Assembly: GCA_947624855.1 (NCBI GenBank)
Contig: CANQMC010000031.1
Coordinates: 1-12,532 of the forward strand
Direction of reading: 5' to 3'
Origin: an uncultured Bacilli bacterium
GTDB taxonomy: Bacteria; Bacillota_I; Bacilli_A; RF39; UBA660
Length of the DNA stretch: 12,532 bases
The notes beneath the pieces are model-generated. The model did not search any database. It was not told the DNA's origin and was given only the letters and a program-made list of their open reading frames with translations. Each line of letters starts with the position of its first letter. Within the stretch, counting starts at the first letter, position 1. The position numbers were made by a program, and so were the translations under genes. Below are positions 1 through 7,725 of this stretch, in pieces.

Positions 1-104
1 TCTAACATATATATTAACATATATCTATTATCTGGATGGGCTATAGCTTCTTTAAACAACCAATCATTTTCTAAAGAGACAAATTTCTTTTCTTTTGTGA
101 ACAT
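1..104 (-). CDS. Rpn / PD-(D/E)XK nuclease-transposase family protein, N-terminal fragment (cut by window edge)
   Basis: Only the first 34 codons are visible; the rest lies beyond the left edge. The ATG is set by a perfect SD seven bases upstream. The peptide opens MFTKEKKFVSLENDWLFKEA and continues through IAHPDNRYMLIYML. The pattern of a conserved N-D-x-x-F-K-x-A block, then a short polar stretch and a hydrophobic helix (MLIYML), resembles the N-terminus of the Rpn / PD-(D/E)XK nuclease family transposases, which open with a similar D-x-x-F-K motif. Members of that family are DNA endonucleases linked to recombination, often found in many copies in gut Firmicutes. The catalytic core is not in the window, so activity cannot be judged. 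It follows the rplQ terminator and has its own promoter, so it is probably independent of the ribosomal operon. The family call rests on a short match. Confidence 0.6.
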   Translation of the reverse strand, partial: MFTKEKKFVSLENDWLFKEAIAHPDNRYMLIYML

Positions 105-106
105 AG

Positions 107-118
107 AATCACCTCCTT
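107..118 (-). promoter_or_regulatory. Perfect Shine-Dalgarno site of the left-edge gene
   Basis: On the minus strand this reads AAGGAGGTGATT, a full-length match to the 3' end of Bacillota 16S rRNA. The GGAGG core ends seven bases before the ATG at 104-102. It is the longest SD match in the window, stronger than those of most of the ribosomal genes, and it fixes the start of the Rpn-like gene. Confidence 0.9.
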
Positions 119-137
119 TTTCAAAAGAAATGACTCT

Positions 138-146
138 AGTATAACA
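138..146 (-). promoter_or_regulatory. Extended -10 promoter for the left-edge gene
   Basis: The minus strand reads TGTTATACT, a TGn-TATACT extended -10 element of the housekeeping sigma-A type. A start site about seven bases downstream (near 131) would leave a leader of about 26 nt before the ATG. A TCGACA hexamer at 165-170 resembles a -35 box but lies 21 bases from TATACT, which is too far. It would fit a weaker alternative -10, TATGTT, with a 16-base spacer. The extended -10 reading is preferred. Confidence 0.55.
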
Positions 147-258
147 TACAAAAAGTAAGAAATTTGTCGAATCCTATGATATTTGCTAAATTTTATAAAT
201 TTTTTTCAAAATTACTTCTTTATTTTAATTCTTTTCTTCTTTTTTGGTCAAATTAGAC

Positions 259-282
259 AAAAAAACTACCTAATGGTAGCTT
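259..282 (-). terminator. Rho-independent terminator of the ribosomal superoperon
   Basis: The minus-strand RNA forms a stem CTACC / GGTAG (279-275 with 270-266) around an ATTA loop. A G-T wobble and two A-T pairs can extend it, and a run of seven T (265-259) follows. The left arm begins inside the TAA stop of rplQ, so there is no 3' untranslated spacer. This marks the end of the long operon and separates it from the Rpn-like gene. Confidence 0.85.
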
Positions 283-622
283 AAACTAATTCTAATTTAA
301 CTTGTAAAGCGTCATCTCCAACACGTTCTTTTAATTTAATAATTCTTGTATATCCTCCATTACGTGTTTCATAACGTTTAGCAAGTTCATTAAATACTTT
401 ACTAACAACATCATTATCATTATATAAGAATGCTAAAGCTTTTCTTCTACTAACTAAAGTGCCTTTCTTACCATAAGTAATCATTCTATCAACAAATTTT
501 CTTACTTCTTTAGCTCTTGCTTCAGTTGTAACAATAGATTCATTCATAATAACATCTCTAGTTAAATTAGCTAAAACACTTCTTCTATGTCTTGATTCTC
601 TACTTAGTTTTCTATATAACAT
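281..622 (-). CDS. rplQ: Large-subunit ribosomal protein L17 (bL17)
   Basis: L17 binds 23S rRNA near the peptide exit side of the 50S subunit. The 113-residue protein has the family's opening MLYRKLSRESRHRRSVLANL, the central TTEARAKEVRKFVDRMITYG block (about residues 32-51) and the closing GGYTRIIKL motif followed by a typical ELV end. It is slightly shorter than the Bacillus protein (about 120), with the loss in the variable region before the RYE-RNGGYTR segment. The start is fixed by a TTAAGGAGG site whose TAA is the stop codon of rpoA, so translation is probably coupled to rpoA. It is the last gene of the operon: the terminator hairpin begins in its stop codon. It occupies the usual place after rpoA. 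Confidence 0.97.
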   Translation of the reverse strand: MLYRKLSRESRHRRSVLANLTRDVIMNESIVTTEARAKEVRKFVDRMITYGKKGTLVSRRKALAFLYNDNDVVSKVFNELAKRYETRNGGYTRIIKLKERVGDDALQVKLELV

Positions 623-634
623 GTTTTAACCTCC

Positions 635-1576
635 TTAATCTCGGAACTTAAGTCCCATTTCTGCCACTTTATCAAGTACTTCTTTAAGTGATTTTTTACC
701 TAAATTACGTATCTTAGTAACTTCAACTTCTCTTTTAGAAATAAGATCTTGAACAGTATGAATACCCGCTCTTTTAAGACAGTTGTAAGCTCTAACTGAG
801 AACTCAATTTCTTCAATTGGTGTTTCAAGAGTTTTAGTAATTGTATCAACTTTTTTCTCTTGCATTAAACCTGTAACATCACTAATTGAATTCAAGTCTG
901 TAATAATATTAAAATGTTCAATTAAAATTCTAGCTGCTAAAGCCATTGCTTCTTCTGGTGTCATACTACCATTTGTATTAACTTCCATAGTTAATTTATC
1001 ATAGTTTTCATTTTGTCCTACCCGAGTAGATTCAACTTCATATTTAACAAGTTCAATTGGTGAATAATTTGAATCAATTGCAATAACTCCTATTTTACTA
1101 TCATAAAGTTTTTTATTTTCTTTGGCATCAACATAACCACTTCCATTAGCTATTGTAACTTCCATGTCAATTTTACCACCCTCAACTAAATTACAAATAA
1201 CAAGTTCAGGATTAATAACTTCAACATCAGCATTAACTTCAAAATCAGCTGCTGTAACAGGACCTTCTGTATCTTTAAATAATCTTAATGTTATAACTTC
1301 TTCTGTATGGTTTTTAACAACAACATTTTTAAGTGCTAAAACAATACTAGTAACATCTTCGACTACTCCATCAATTTTTTGGAATTCATGTAAAACTCCT
1401 TCAATTTTAACAGAAGTAATTGCACTACCTGGTAAACTTGATAACATAACTCTTCTAAGTGCATTACCAATAGTTGTTCCAAAACCTCTTTCTAAAGGTT
1501 CTAATTCAAATTTTCCATAATGACTGCTTTCTTGATATTCCGCAATCTTATATTCTGGTTTTTCAAAACTAATCAT
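635..1576 (-). CDS. rpoA: DNA-directed RNA polymerase subunit alpha
   Basis: The alpha dimer nucleates RNA polymerase assembly and its C-terminal domain contacts UP elements and activators. The 313-residue protein is of normal length. The N-terminal assembly domain (about 1-232) carries the LEPLERGFGTTIGNALRRVM segment at residues 26-44 used in dimerisation. A linker (about 233-250) leads to the helix-hairpin-helix C-terminal domain (about 251-313), with R262, N265 and C266 matching the DNA-contacting region around E. coli R265, and the NLGKKSL motif at 291-297. The ribosome site is weak: there is no AGGAGG, only AAAGGG and AGAAG stretches, in the largest gap (27 nt) of the operon, after rpsK. 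That may lower alpha translation relative to the ribosomal proteins, which is inference. Confidence 0.98.
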   Translation of the reverse strand: MISFEKPEYKIAEYQESSHYGKFELEPLERGFGTTIGNALRRVMLSSLPGSAITSVKIEGVLHEFQKIDGVVEDVTSIVLALKNVVVKNHTEEVITLRLFKDTEGPVTAADFEVNADVEVINPELVICNLVEGGKIDMEVTIANGSGYVDAKENKKLYDSKIGVIAIDSNYSPIELVKYEVESTRVGQNENYDKLTMEVNTNGSMTPEEAMALAARILIEHFNIITDLNSISDVTGLMQEKKVDTITKTLETPIEEIEFSVRAYNCLKRAGIHTVQDLISKREVEVTKIRNLGKKSLKEVLDKVAEMGLKFRD

Positions 1577-1603
1577 ATTTCTTCTACCCTTTCTTTATCT
1601 AAA

Positions 1604-1987
1604 TTAATTTCTTGGACGTTTTGGTGGACGACATCCATTGTGTGGTACTGGCGTTTCATCAGTAATTGATAAAATTTCAAGTCCCGCAGCTTGTAAAGAA
1701 CGTATTGCAGTTTCTCTTCCAGAACCTAAACCTTTAACCACAACATCAACTTTTTTAACACCTTGTTCCATTGCAGCTTTAGCGGCAGCATCTGCACTTA
1801 ATCCTGCAGCATAAGGAGTTTTCTTTTTACTTCCCTTATAACCAATAGTTCCACTAGAAGCCCAAGTAATTACTTTACCATCTTTTTCTGTAATTGTAAC
1901 AATAGTATTATTATAAGTAGATTGAATATGTGCTACAGCTTCAGGAATATTCTTTTTAACTTTTCTTTTTCTTCTATTATAAGCCAT
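1604..1987 (-). CDS. rpsK: Small-subunit ribosomal protein S11 (uS11)
   Basis: S11 sits on the 30S platform and helps form the mRNA exit channel next to the Shine-Dalgarno helix. The 127-residue protein has a basic N-terminus (RRKRKVKK), the [19 protein letters not shown] block at about 19-37, the [13 protein letters not shown] loop, the [20 protein letters not shown] helix and the conserved end [11 protein letters not shown]. Length and motifs are typical. The start follows a GTAGGAGG site whose TAG is the stop codon of rpsM, 11 nt upstream. It sits in the canonical alpha-operon order S13-S11-alpha-L17. Confidence 0.98.
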   Translation of the reverse strand: MAYNRRKRKVKKNIPEAVAHIQSTYNNTIVTITEKDGKVITWASSGTIGYKGSKKKTPYAAGLSADAAAKAAMEQGVKKVDVVVKGLGSGRETAIRSLQAAGLEILSITDETPVPHNGCRPPKRPRN

Positions 1988-1998
1988 TTATTATCCTC

Positions 1999-2373
1999 CT
2001 ACTTTCCTGCTTTTTTCTTGTTAGCTACTACTTTACCTCTACCCTTACGAGTATGAGCATTACGGCTAGTTCTTTGTCCTCTTACTGGTAAACCTTTTTT
2101 ATGTCTAACACCTTGATAGCAACTAATTTCCATTTTATTTTTAATACTCATTTGAACATTACGACGTAAATCACCTTCAACAACATAATTATCTACTTCT
2201 TTACGTATTTTCGTAATTTCTTCATCGGTTAAATCTTTAACCTTAGTACTAGGATTAACTCCTACATTTTCACAAATCTTTTTTCCTAAATTCTTACCAA
2301 TACCATATATTTCAGTTAATCCAATCCATATATGTTTTTCATTTGGTAATTCAATATTCTTAATACGTGCCAT
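1999..2373 (-). CDS. rpsM: Small-subunit ribosomal protein S13 (uS13)
   Basis: S13 lies in the 30S head, touches the P-site tRNA with its basic tail and forms bridges to the 50S subunit. The 124-residue protein begins MARIKNIELPNEKHIWIGLT and carries the helix-turn segment IYGIGKNLGKKICENVGV (about 23-40), the DLRRNVQMSIKNKMEI block, and the CYQGVRHKKGLPVRGQRTSR motif (about 85-104). The C-terminal tail is rich in Lys and Arg, as expected. The start is preceded by TAAGGAGGTT. It follows rpmJ by 14 nt. Nothing is unusual in length or motif content. Confidence 0.98.
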   Translation of the reverse strand: MARIKNIELPNEKHIWIGLTEIYGIGKNLGKKICENVGVNPSTKVKDLTDEEITKIRKEVDNYVVEGDLRRNVQMSIKNKMEISCYQGVRHKKGLPVRGQRTSRNAHTRKGRGKVVANKKKAGK

Positions 2374-2387
2374 AAATAACCTCCTTA

Positions 2388-2746
<359 letters not shown>

Positions 2747-2766
<20 letters not shown>

Positions 2767-3517
2767 TATTTATTTCTCCTGTTAAAATTTTATATCCTTC
2801 TTTAGTAACTACCACAGTATGCTCAAAATGAGCACTAGGAAGTTCATCATCGGTTGAAATAGTCCAATCATCATCATGTAAATAAACATATCTACTACCT
2901 AAATTAAGCATTGGTTCTACTGCTAAAACCATTCCTGCTTTCAAGGTAATACCACTTCCTGCTTTTCCATAATTGGGAACATCAGGTTCTTCATGAATAT
3001 TTGTTCCAACTCCATGTCCCACAAGTTCTTCTACAACAGAAAGTCCATGTTCATGAGCATAAGCTTCAATAGCCGCTCCAATATCTCCTATTTTAGCACC
3101 TTCTTTAATTTTACTCAAGCCTTTATATAAAGCTTTTTCAGTATTTATAACTAAATCACGTACTTCTTTTTTTACATCCCCAACTATATAAGTCCGAGCG
3201 GCATCACTATGATATCCATGAATTTCTACTCCAACATCAATTGATACAATATCACCATTTTGAATTTTTCTATTACTTGGTATTCCGTGCACAACTTCAT
3301 CATTAATTGATACACAAATGCTTGCTGGATATCCCTCATAATTCAAAAATGATGGTCTAGCATTATGTGAAGAAATAAAATTATATGCAACTTTATCTAA
3401 TTCTTTAGTAGTAACCCCAACCTTAACATGTTTTTTAATTTCTTCATGTGTTAAAAAGTTAAGTTTACCTGCTTCTCGCATTAATTTTATTTCTCTTTCA
3501 CTTTTAATGCTAATCAT
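2747..3517 (-). CDS. map: Methionine aminopeptidase, type I
   Basis: This cytosolic metalloprotease removes the initiator Met from nascent proteins after deformylation. The 256-residue 'pita-bread' fold has all five metal ligands: D94 (in SIDVG), D105 (HSDAARTY), H168 ([12 protein letters not shown]), E201 (VEPML) and E232 (AHFEHTVVV). Substrate-side H77 (VVHGIP) and H175 are also present. There is no N-terminal zinc-finger extension, so it is the plain type Ia form. It overlaps the end of adk by 8 nt with an AGAGG site six bases before the ATG, and its own 3' end overlaps infA by 20 nt. The adk-map-infA order is typical of Bacillota and couples initiation and Met removal to ribosome synthesis. 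Confidence 0.97.
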
Positions 3518-4163
3518 TATTTGCCTCTTTTATAATATTAACTGCCAATTCTTTAGGATCACCATTAGCTAAAAAGCTTTTATAGATTCCTTTTTCTTTA
3601 TAATACTCTATAATTGGATTAACATTTTCTAAATAAGAATTAAATCTTACTTTAAATGTTTCTTCCGTATCATCACTTCTTTTTTCGAGTAATACATTGC
3701 AGTCATCACATATATTTTCATTTTTAGGTTTTAAACCTTCATTATAAACATTATAACTTCTCTTACATTTAGGACAAATTACTCTTCCTAAAACTCTTTT
3801 TAAAGCTGTATCTAAATCAATATCTAAATACGCTACAAGATTGTTAGTAACTCCTAAAGTTATTAACATTTCATCTAACTTAATAGCTTGATTTAAAGTT
3901 CTAGGAAAACCATCTAAAATAAATGCTTTATCTTTAAGAAAATTTAACTTTTCAGTAACAAGTTTAATAACAATCTCATCACTTACAAGTTCTCCTTTGG
4001 AAATAATATCATTTATTTCTTGTCCAAAAGAACTGCCACTTTTAATTTCTTCTCTAAGTAAATCACCTGTACTTAAATGTTCATAGTTATAATCTTTAAC
4101 TAATATATCACTTATAGTACCTTTACCTGCAGCAGGTGGTGCGATAAATATAATATTTTTCAT
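3510..4163 (-). CDS. adk: Adenylate kinase, long form with Cys4 zinc LID; altered P-loop
   Basis: Adenylate kinase interconverts ATP plus AMP and two ADP. The 217-residue protein has the NMP-binding segment (STGDLLREEI, residues 31-40), the family signature FILDGFPRTLNQ (81-92), catalytic arginines around R123 and R127 and in KRSDDTEETFKVRF (161-174), and a LID domain with a full zinc site C130, C133, C152, C155. The oddity is the P-loop: residues 8-16 read APPAAGKGT where the family norm is GxPGxGKGT, so both glycines before GK are Ala (codons GCA and GCT), while G13, K14 and T16 are kept. The remaining fold is intact, so it is probably active. Its ATG shares one base with the secY stop (TAATG), indicating translational re-initiation. 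Confidence 0.96.
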   Translation of the reverse strand: MKNIIFIAPPAAGKGTISDILVKDYNYEHLSTGDLLREEIKSGSSFGQEINDIISKGELVSDEIVIKLVTEKLNFLKDKAFILDGFPRTLNQAIKLDEMLITLGVTNNLVAYLDIDLDTALKRVLGRVICPKCKRSYNVYNEGLKPKNENICDDCNVLLEKRSDDTEETFKVRFNSYLENVNPIIEYYKEKGIYKSFLANGDPKELAVNIIKEANND

Positions 4164-5425
4164 TATCTAAACCTCTTTTTTTTCTCCGCGTAACTTCTAG
4201 CTGTTAAACTACTTTCAATTTGTCTATATGTTTCTATAGCAACTCCAACCACGATTAACATACCTGTACCACCAATTGTAACTCTTGTTGATAAATTAGT
4301 AAATGTTGAAACAATAACAGGTATAGCGGCTAAGATTACTAAGAATAAAGACCCAACTAAAGTTAATCTTGATAATGATTTACCAATAAACTTAGCTGTA
4401 TCCTCACCAGGTCTTACCCCTGGAATATATCCACCATTTTTATTTAAGTTTTTACTCATTTCTTCTGGATTCATCATAATAAATGTATAGAAATATCCAA
4501 ATAAGAATATTAATACAACATAAAGTAAAAATCCAACTGGTGATGTATAAACTATATAATTATTAACAAAATTTATTGCTGCTTCATTTCCTGTAAGTTG
4601 CACAATAGTAGCTGGTATTGTTGTAAGTACAGATGCAAATATTACTGGTAATACCCCTGCACTGTTAACCTTAATAGGTAAAAATGATTGTTGAGCACCG
4701 TATGCACTAGATGTTCTATTTGAATATTGAATAGGTATTCTTCTTTCGGCTAAATAAATCCAAATAATACCTATAATGATTAAGAAATAACTTATTATAA
4801 ATAAGATAAATAATGCTATTCCTAAACCTGTTTCAAATGAACCTCCAATAAATGAATGATATGCTCCTGTAAAGACATTAGGTAAACTAATCAAAATACC
4901 GGCCATGATTAATAATGATTGTCCATTACCAATACCTTTTTGAGTAATTTGATCACCCATCCAAAGTAAGAATGCTGTACCTGCTGTCATTACTAAACTT
5001 GTTTTAAGCATAACCATAACATCATTAGTATTTAAATAAAATACACTTATCGCATACGCTTGAATAAAGGCAATTATAATACCTAAATATCTAGTTATTT
5101 TATTTATTTTTTGTTTACCAACATAACCTTGTTCTTTTAATTCTTTAAAGTAAGGCACAATATCCATTTGTAACAACTGAGTAATAATACTTGCTGTAAT
5201 ATAAGGCGAAACACCCATACCGAATATTGAGAAACTTTGAAGTCCGCCTCCACTCATTAAGTTAAAGATTTCTAAAAATCCAAGTTCTTCATAAATGCTA
5301 TTTGCCCAAGGAATAGTAACATTTATTCCTAAAGCAAAGAAGCCTAAACAAAATAATGTAAAATAAATTCTTTTTCTTAAATCTTTATTAGACTTACTAA
5401 ATATTTTGGTAATTCCTTTAAACAT
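4163..5425 (-). CDS. secY: Protein translocase channel subunit SecY
   Basis: SecY forms the membrane pore through which SecA or the ribosome pass unfolded proteins. The 420-residue protein shows ten hydrophobic segments at roughly 20-38, 70-90, 112-132, 141-157, 168-188, 202-226, 254-277, 296-318, 355-376 and 384-400. A plug region (about 45-70) precedes segment 2. Family motifs include GVSPYITASIITQLLQM (71-87), GIGNGQSLLIMAGI (164-177) and GGYIPGVRPGEDTA (331-344), where the cytosolic loop before segment 9 binds the ribosome and SecA. The basic C-tail (EKKKRFR) is usual. The ATG directly follows the rplO stop (TAGATG), with AGAGGTGAT upstream. It is in its standard spc-operon position after L15. 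Confidence 0.98.
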   Translation of the reverse strand: MFKGITKIFSKSNKDLRKRIYFTLFCLGFFALGINVTIPWANSIYEELGFLEIFNLMSGGGLQSFSIFGMGVSPYITASIITQLLQMDIVPYFKELKEQGYVGKQKINKITRYLGIIIAFIQAYAISVFYLNTNDVMVMLKTSLVMTAGTAFLLWMGDQITQKGIGNGQSLLIMAGILISLPNVFTGAYHSFIGGSFETGLGIALFILFIISYFLIIIGIIWIYLAERRIPIQYSNRTSSAYGAQQSFLPIKVNSAGVLPVIFASVLTTIPATIVQLTGNEAAINFVNNYIVYTSPVGFLLYVVLIFLFGYFYTFIMMNPEEMSKNLNKNGGYIPGVRPGEDTAKFIGKSLSRLTLVGSLFLVILAAIPVIVSTFTNLSTRVTIGGTGMLIVVGVAIETYRQIESSLTARSYAEKKKRFR

Positions 5426-5869
5426 CTAAATCACCTCTGCTTTACCGCCAGCATTTTCTATTTTTGTAACAGCAGTTGATGAAAATCTATTCGCTTTAAC
5501 AATAATTTTTTTAGTTAATTCTCCATTAGCCAAAACTTTAACACCACTAAGTTGTTTTTTAATTATTCCTCTTTCTTTTAAAACTTCTGGACTAACTACA
5601 TCACCATCATTAAAGTATTTATCTAAATCACCTAAATTAATAGTAGCAAATTTTGTTTCAAAACGTTTATTATTAAATCCCCGTTTTGGTATTCTTCTAT
5701 AAATAGGAGTTTGTCCACCTTGGAACCACGCGCTGATACTTGCACCACTTCTAGCTTTTTGTCCTTTTTCACCACGTGTTGAAGTTTTACCCATTCCACT
5801 TCCCGGACCGCGTCCTACTCTTTTTCTTTTTTTCGTCTCATTAGACGCTGGTAATGTTTCTAACTTCAT
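5426..5869 (-). CDS. rplO: Large-subunit ribosomal protein L15 (uL15)
   Basis: L15 is a late-binding 50S protein with a long N-terminal tail threaded into 23S rRNA. I take the start at the ATG giving MKLETLPASNETKKRKRVGR (147 residues, close to the Bacillus length of about 146), because a GAGGAG site lies seven bases upstream and homologues begin here. An upstream in-frame extension to 5896 would have no family support. The Gly- and Arg-rich tail GRGPGSGMGKTSTRGEKGQ, the GGQTPIYRRIPKRGF motif and the C-terminal KVLANGELTKKIIVKANRFS region are all present. It begins one base after the rpsE stop, with no room for an L30 gene, and its own stop abuts the secY ATG. Confidence 0.97.
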   Translation of the reverse strand: MKLETLPASNETKKRKRVGRGPGSGMGKTSTRGEKGQKARSGASISAWFQGGQTPIYRRIPKRGFNNKRFETKFATINLGDLDKYFNDGDVVSPEVLKERGIIKKQLSGVKVLANGELTKKIIVKANRFSSTAVTKIENAGGKAEVI

Positions 5870-5870
5870 A

Positions 5871-6374
5871 TTATAACTCCTCAACTTTCTTACCACGTAA
5901 AGCAGCTACTTTAGCAGGACTCTTTTGTGATTTTAAAGCTTCAAGAGTTGCTTTAGCTACATTAATTTTTGTATTAGATCCTAAAGATTTGGAAACAATA
6001 TCTTTAACTCCTGCAAGTTCTAAAACAGCCCGTGCCGCTCCACCGGCAATAACACCTGTACCAACACTAGCTGGTTTAATCATAACTACTGCTCTACCAA
6101 TTTTTGCAGTTGCTTCATGTGGAATTGTTCTATTATCAATAAGAGAAACTTTTGTTACGTTTTTATTCGCAGCTTGTAAAGCTTTTTTAATAGCTTCTGG
6201 AACTTCATTCGCTTTACCAGTTCCAATTCCTACTAAACCTTTACGATTCCCTACTACTACAGTTGCCGAAAATCTAAAGTGTCTACCACCTTTGGTAACT
6301 TTCGTTACTCTTCCAATAGAAATTACTTTTTCTTCTAATAAATTTTTCTTATTATCAATATTTTTCTTTGGCAT
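5871..6374 (-). CDS. rpsE: Small-subunit ribosomal protein S5 (uS5)
   Basis: S5 lies at the mRNA entry side of the 30S body and affects decoding accuracy and helicase function. The 167-residue protein has the N-terminal double-stranded-RNA-binding-like domain with [20 protein letters not shown] and [20 protein letters not shown], then the C-terminal domain with [38 protein letters not shown] and [19 protein letters not shown]. Two ATG codons are adjacent. I prefer the second (6374), which lies seven bases from GGGAGG, whereas the first (6377) lies only four. The gene starts 16 nt after rplR and is followed after one base by rplO. The L30 gene normally found in this position is missing. Confidence 0.97.
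   Translation of the reverse strand: MPKKNIDNKKNLLEEKVISIGRVTKVTKGGRHFRFSATVVVGNRKGLVGIGTGKANEVPEAIKKALQAANKNVTKVSLIDNRTIPHEATAKIGRAVVMIKPASVGTGVIAGGAARAVLELAGVKDIVSKSLGSNTKINVAKATLEALKSQKSPAKVAALRGKKVEEL
5877..5882 (-). promoter_or_regulatory. Ribosome binding site deciding the rplO start
   Basis: GAGGAG on the minus strand lies seven bases before the ATG at 5869-5867. It sits inside the last codons of rpsE, which shows that rplO is translated straight after rpsE and rules out the longer in-frame start at 5896. Confidence 0.85.
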
Positions 6375-6390
6375 CATCTAACCTCCCACT

Positions 6391-6747
6391 CTAGAATTCC
6401 AAGCCGTTTTCACGTGCTGCTTCTGCTAAAGCTTTAACACGTCCATGATAAAGATATCCACCTCTATCAAAAACAACTGTTTTTATTTTCTTTTGAATAC
6501 ATTTTTTAGCAATATCTTCACCTACTAATTTAGCAGCTTCAATATTACTACCATTTTTAATTTTAAGTTCAACTGTTGATGAGCTAACTAAGGTTTTACC
6601 AGTTGTATCATCAATTACTTGAACATAAATTCCATTATTAGAACGGAACACGTTTAATCTTGGATTTTCTGAAGTTCCACTTATTTTAGAACGTACTCTA
6701 TCGTGACGTCTTTTACGTGCTACCGATTTAACTTCTTTTTTTATCAT
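6391..6747 (-). CDS. rplR: Large-subunit ribosomal protein L18 (uL18)
   Basis: L18 binds 5S rRNA together with L5 and anchors it in the central protuberance. The 118-residue protein has a basic tail ([16 protein letters not shown], about 10-25), the [19 protein letters not shown] motif (about 29-47), the [13 protein letters not shown] helix and the closing [20 protein letters not shown] block (about 94-113). Length is close to the family norm of about 120. The ribosome site is weak: a GGAG only three bases from the ATG and an AAAGG further up, in a 20-nt gap after rplF. Spc-operon position is standard. Confidence 0.97.
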   Translation of the reverse strand: MIKKEVKSVARKRRHDRVRSKISGTSENPRLNVFRSNNGIYVQVIDDTTGKTLVSSSTVELKIKNGSNIEAAKLVGEDIAKKCIQKKIKTVVFDRGGYLYHGRVKALAEAARENGLEF

Positions 6748-6767
6748 AATCTCCGACCTTTCTCACC

Positions 6768-7304
6768 TTATTTAGCTGCCTTTTTACCTTCTTTACGACG
6801 TACATGTTCACCTTTATAACGAATACCTTTACCTTTATAAGGTTCTGGTGGTCTCACTTTTCGAACATTAGCCGCAAATTCAGCAACTTTTTGTTTATCA
6901 ATACCACTAATAGTAATTTCTGTATTACTAACTTGTTCCACTTTTAAATCACTAGGAACTTCCACTGTTACAGGATGAGAGAAACCTGCTGAAATGTTTA
7001 TTTTATTTCCACTAACTTGGAAACGATAACCAACACCTACAGCTTCAAGTCCTTTACTAAAACCTTCACTAACTCCCATTACCATATTTGTAATTAATGA
7101 ATTCATAGTTCCTACATTTATATTTGCTTCTTTAGAATCATTTTTAGCTTTAGTTTCAATTACTTCACCAATAACAACATCTACTAAATCATTAACTTTT
7201 AAAGATAAAGTTCCTTTACTACCTTTAACAGTAATTACATTATCTTCTAAACTAGCAACTACACCATTAGGTATAGCGATCTTTCTATTACCAATTCTAC
7301 TCAT
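6768..7304 (-). CDS. rplF: Large-subunit ribosomal protein L6 (uL6)
   Basis: L6 lies near the sarcin-ricin loop and the factor-binding site. The 178-residue protein has two tandem copies of the L6 fold: the first starts MSRIGNRKIAIPNGV, and the second begins near GLEAVGVGYRFQVSGNKINIS (about 86-106). It ends with the conserved KVRPPEPYKGKGIRYKGEHV motif (about 148-167) and a Lys-rich tail. It begins after a TAGGGA site whose TAG is the stop of rpsH, a weaker SD than most in this operon. Length is typical (about 178-179) and nothing is missing. Confidence 0.97.
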   Translation of the reverse strand: MSRIGNRKIAIPNGVVASLEDNVITVKGSKGTLSLKVNDLVDVVIGEVIETKAKNDSKEANINVGTMNSLITNMVMGVSEGFSKGLEAVGVGYRFQVSGNKINISAGFSHPVTVEVPSDLKVEQVSNTEITISGIDKQKVAEFAANVRKVRPPEPYKGKGIRYKGEHVRRKEGKKAAK

Positions 7305-7313
7305 AGATTTTCC

Positions 7314-7709
7314 CTACCAAATATAGGCAAGTACTTCGCCTCCTAATCCTGCATTTCTTGCTTCTTTATCAGTCATTAATCCTTTAGATGTTGAAATAAT
7401 TGCAATTCCAAGACCATTTAATACTCGAGGAATTTCTGTTTCTTTAGCATAAACCCTTAAACCAGATTTACTAATTCTTTTTAAGCCGGTAATAACTCTT
7501 TCTTTTTTATCACCATATTTTAATGTTAAAGTTAATTTATCACCATTACTATGACTTTCATATTCAAAATCGGCAATATAACCTTCTCTTTTAAGAATTT
7601 CAGCAATACCTTTAGTCATTTTAGTTCCTATAACTTCAACTTTTTCGTATTTCATTTGATTTGCATTACGTATTCTTGTAAGCATATCTGCTATTTTATC
7701 TTGAACCAT
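7314..7709 (-). CDS. rpsH: Small-subunit ribosomal protein S8 (uS8)
   Basis: S8 binds helix 21 of 16S rRNA and organises the central domain of the 30S subunit; in E. coli it also represses its own operon by binding spc mRNA. The 131-residue protein opens [20 protein letters not shown], has the [10 protein letters not shown] segment and ends with the hallmark [26 protein letters not shown]. The start follows GGAAGGAGG closely after the rpsN stop. I could not verify by eye an S8-like RNA target in the neighbouring rplE region, so autoregulation is not shown here. Confidence 0.98.
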   Translation of the reverse strand: MVQDKIADMLTRIRNANQMKYEKVEVIGTKMTKGIAEILKREGYIADFEYESHSNGDKLTLTLKYGDKKERVITGLKRISKSGLRVYAKETEIPRVLNGLGIAIISTSKGLMTDKEARNAGLGGEVLAYIW

Positions 7710-7725
7710 CTAAATTCCTCCTTCC

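Noticed and set aside
165..170. TCGACA as a -35 box for the left-edge gene
   Set aside because: The spacing to the good TATACT -10 is 21 bases, too long for sigma-A. It fits only a poorer -10 (TATGTT), so it is not listed as its own feature.
234..265. Second weak hairpin downstream of the terminator (GTC / GAC with flanking T and A runs around TAATTT)
   Set aside because: Only three G-C-containing pairs plus an A-T run with a mismatch, and it reuses the terminator's T tract. It is more likely AT-rich coincidence than a functional element.
1164..1520. Plus-strand open frame of 118 codons opposite rpoA
   Set aside because: It lies wholly antisense to a well-supported rpoA, is low in complexity and rich in Ser/Thr/Leu, and has no SD or recognisable motif.
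5854..6381. Plus-strand open frame of 175 codons opposite rpsE
   Set aside because: It mirrors the full length of rpsE, which has complete family motifs. The long antisense frame arises from the codon bias of rpsE and has no SD.
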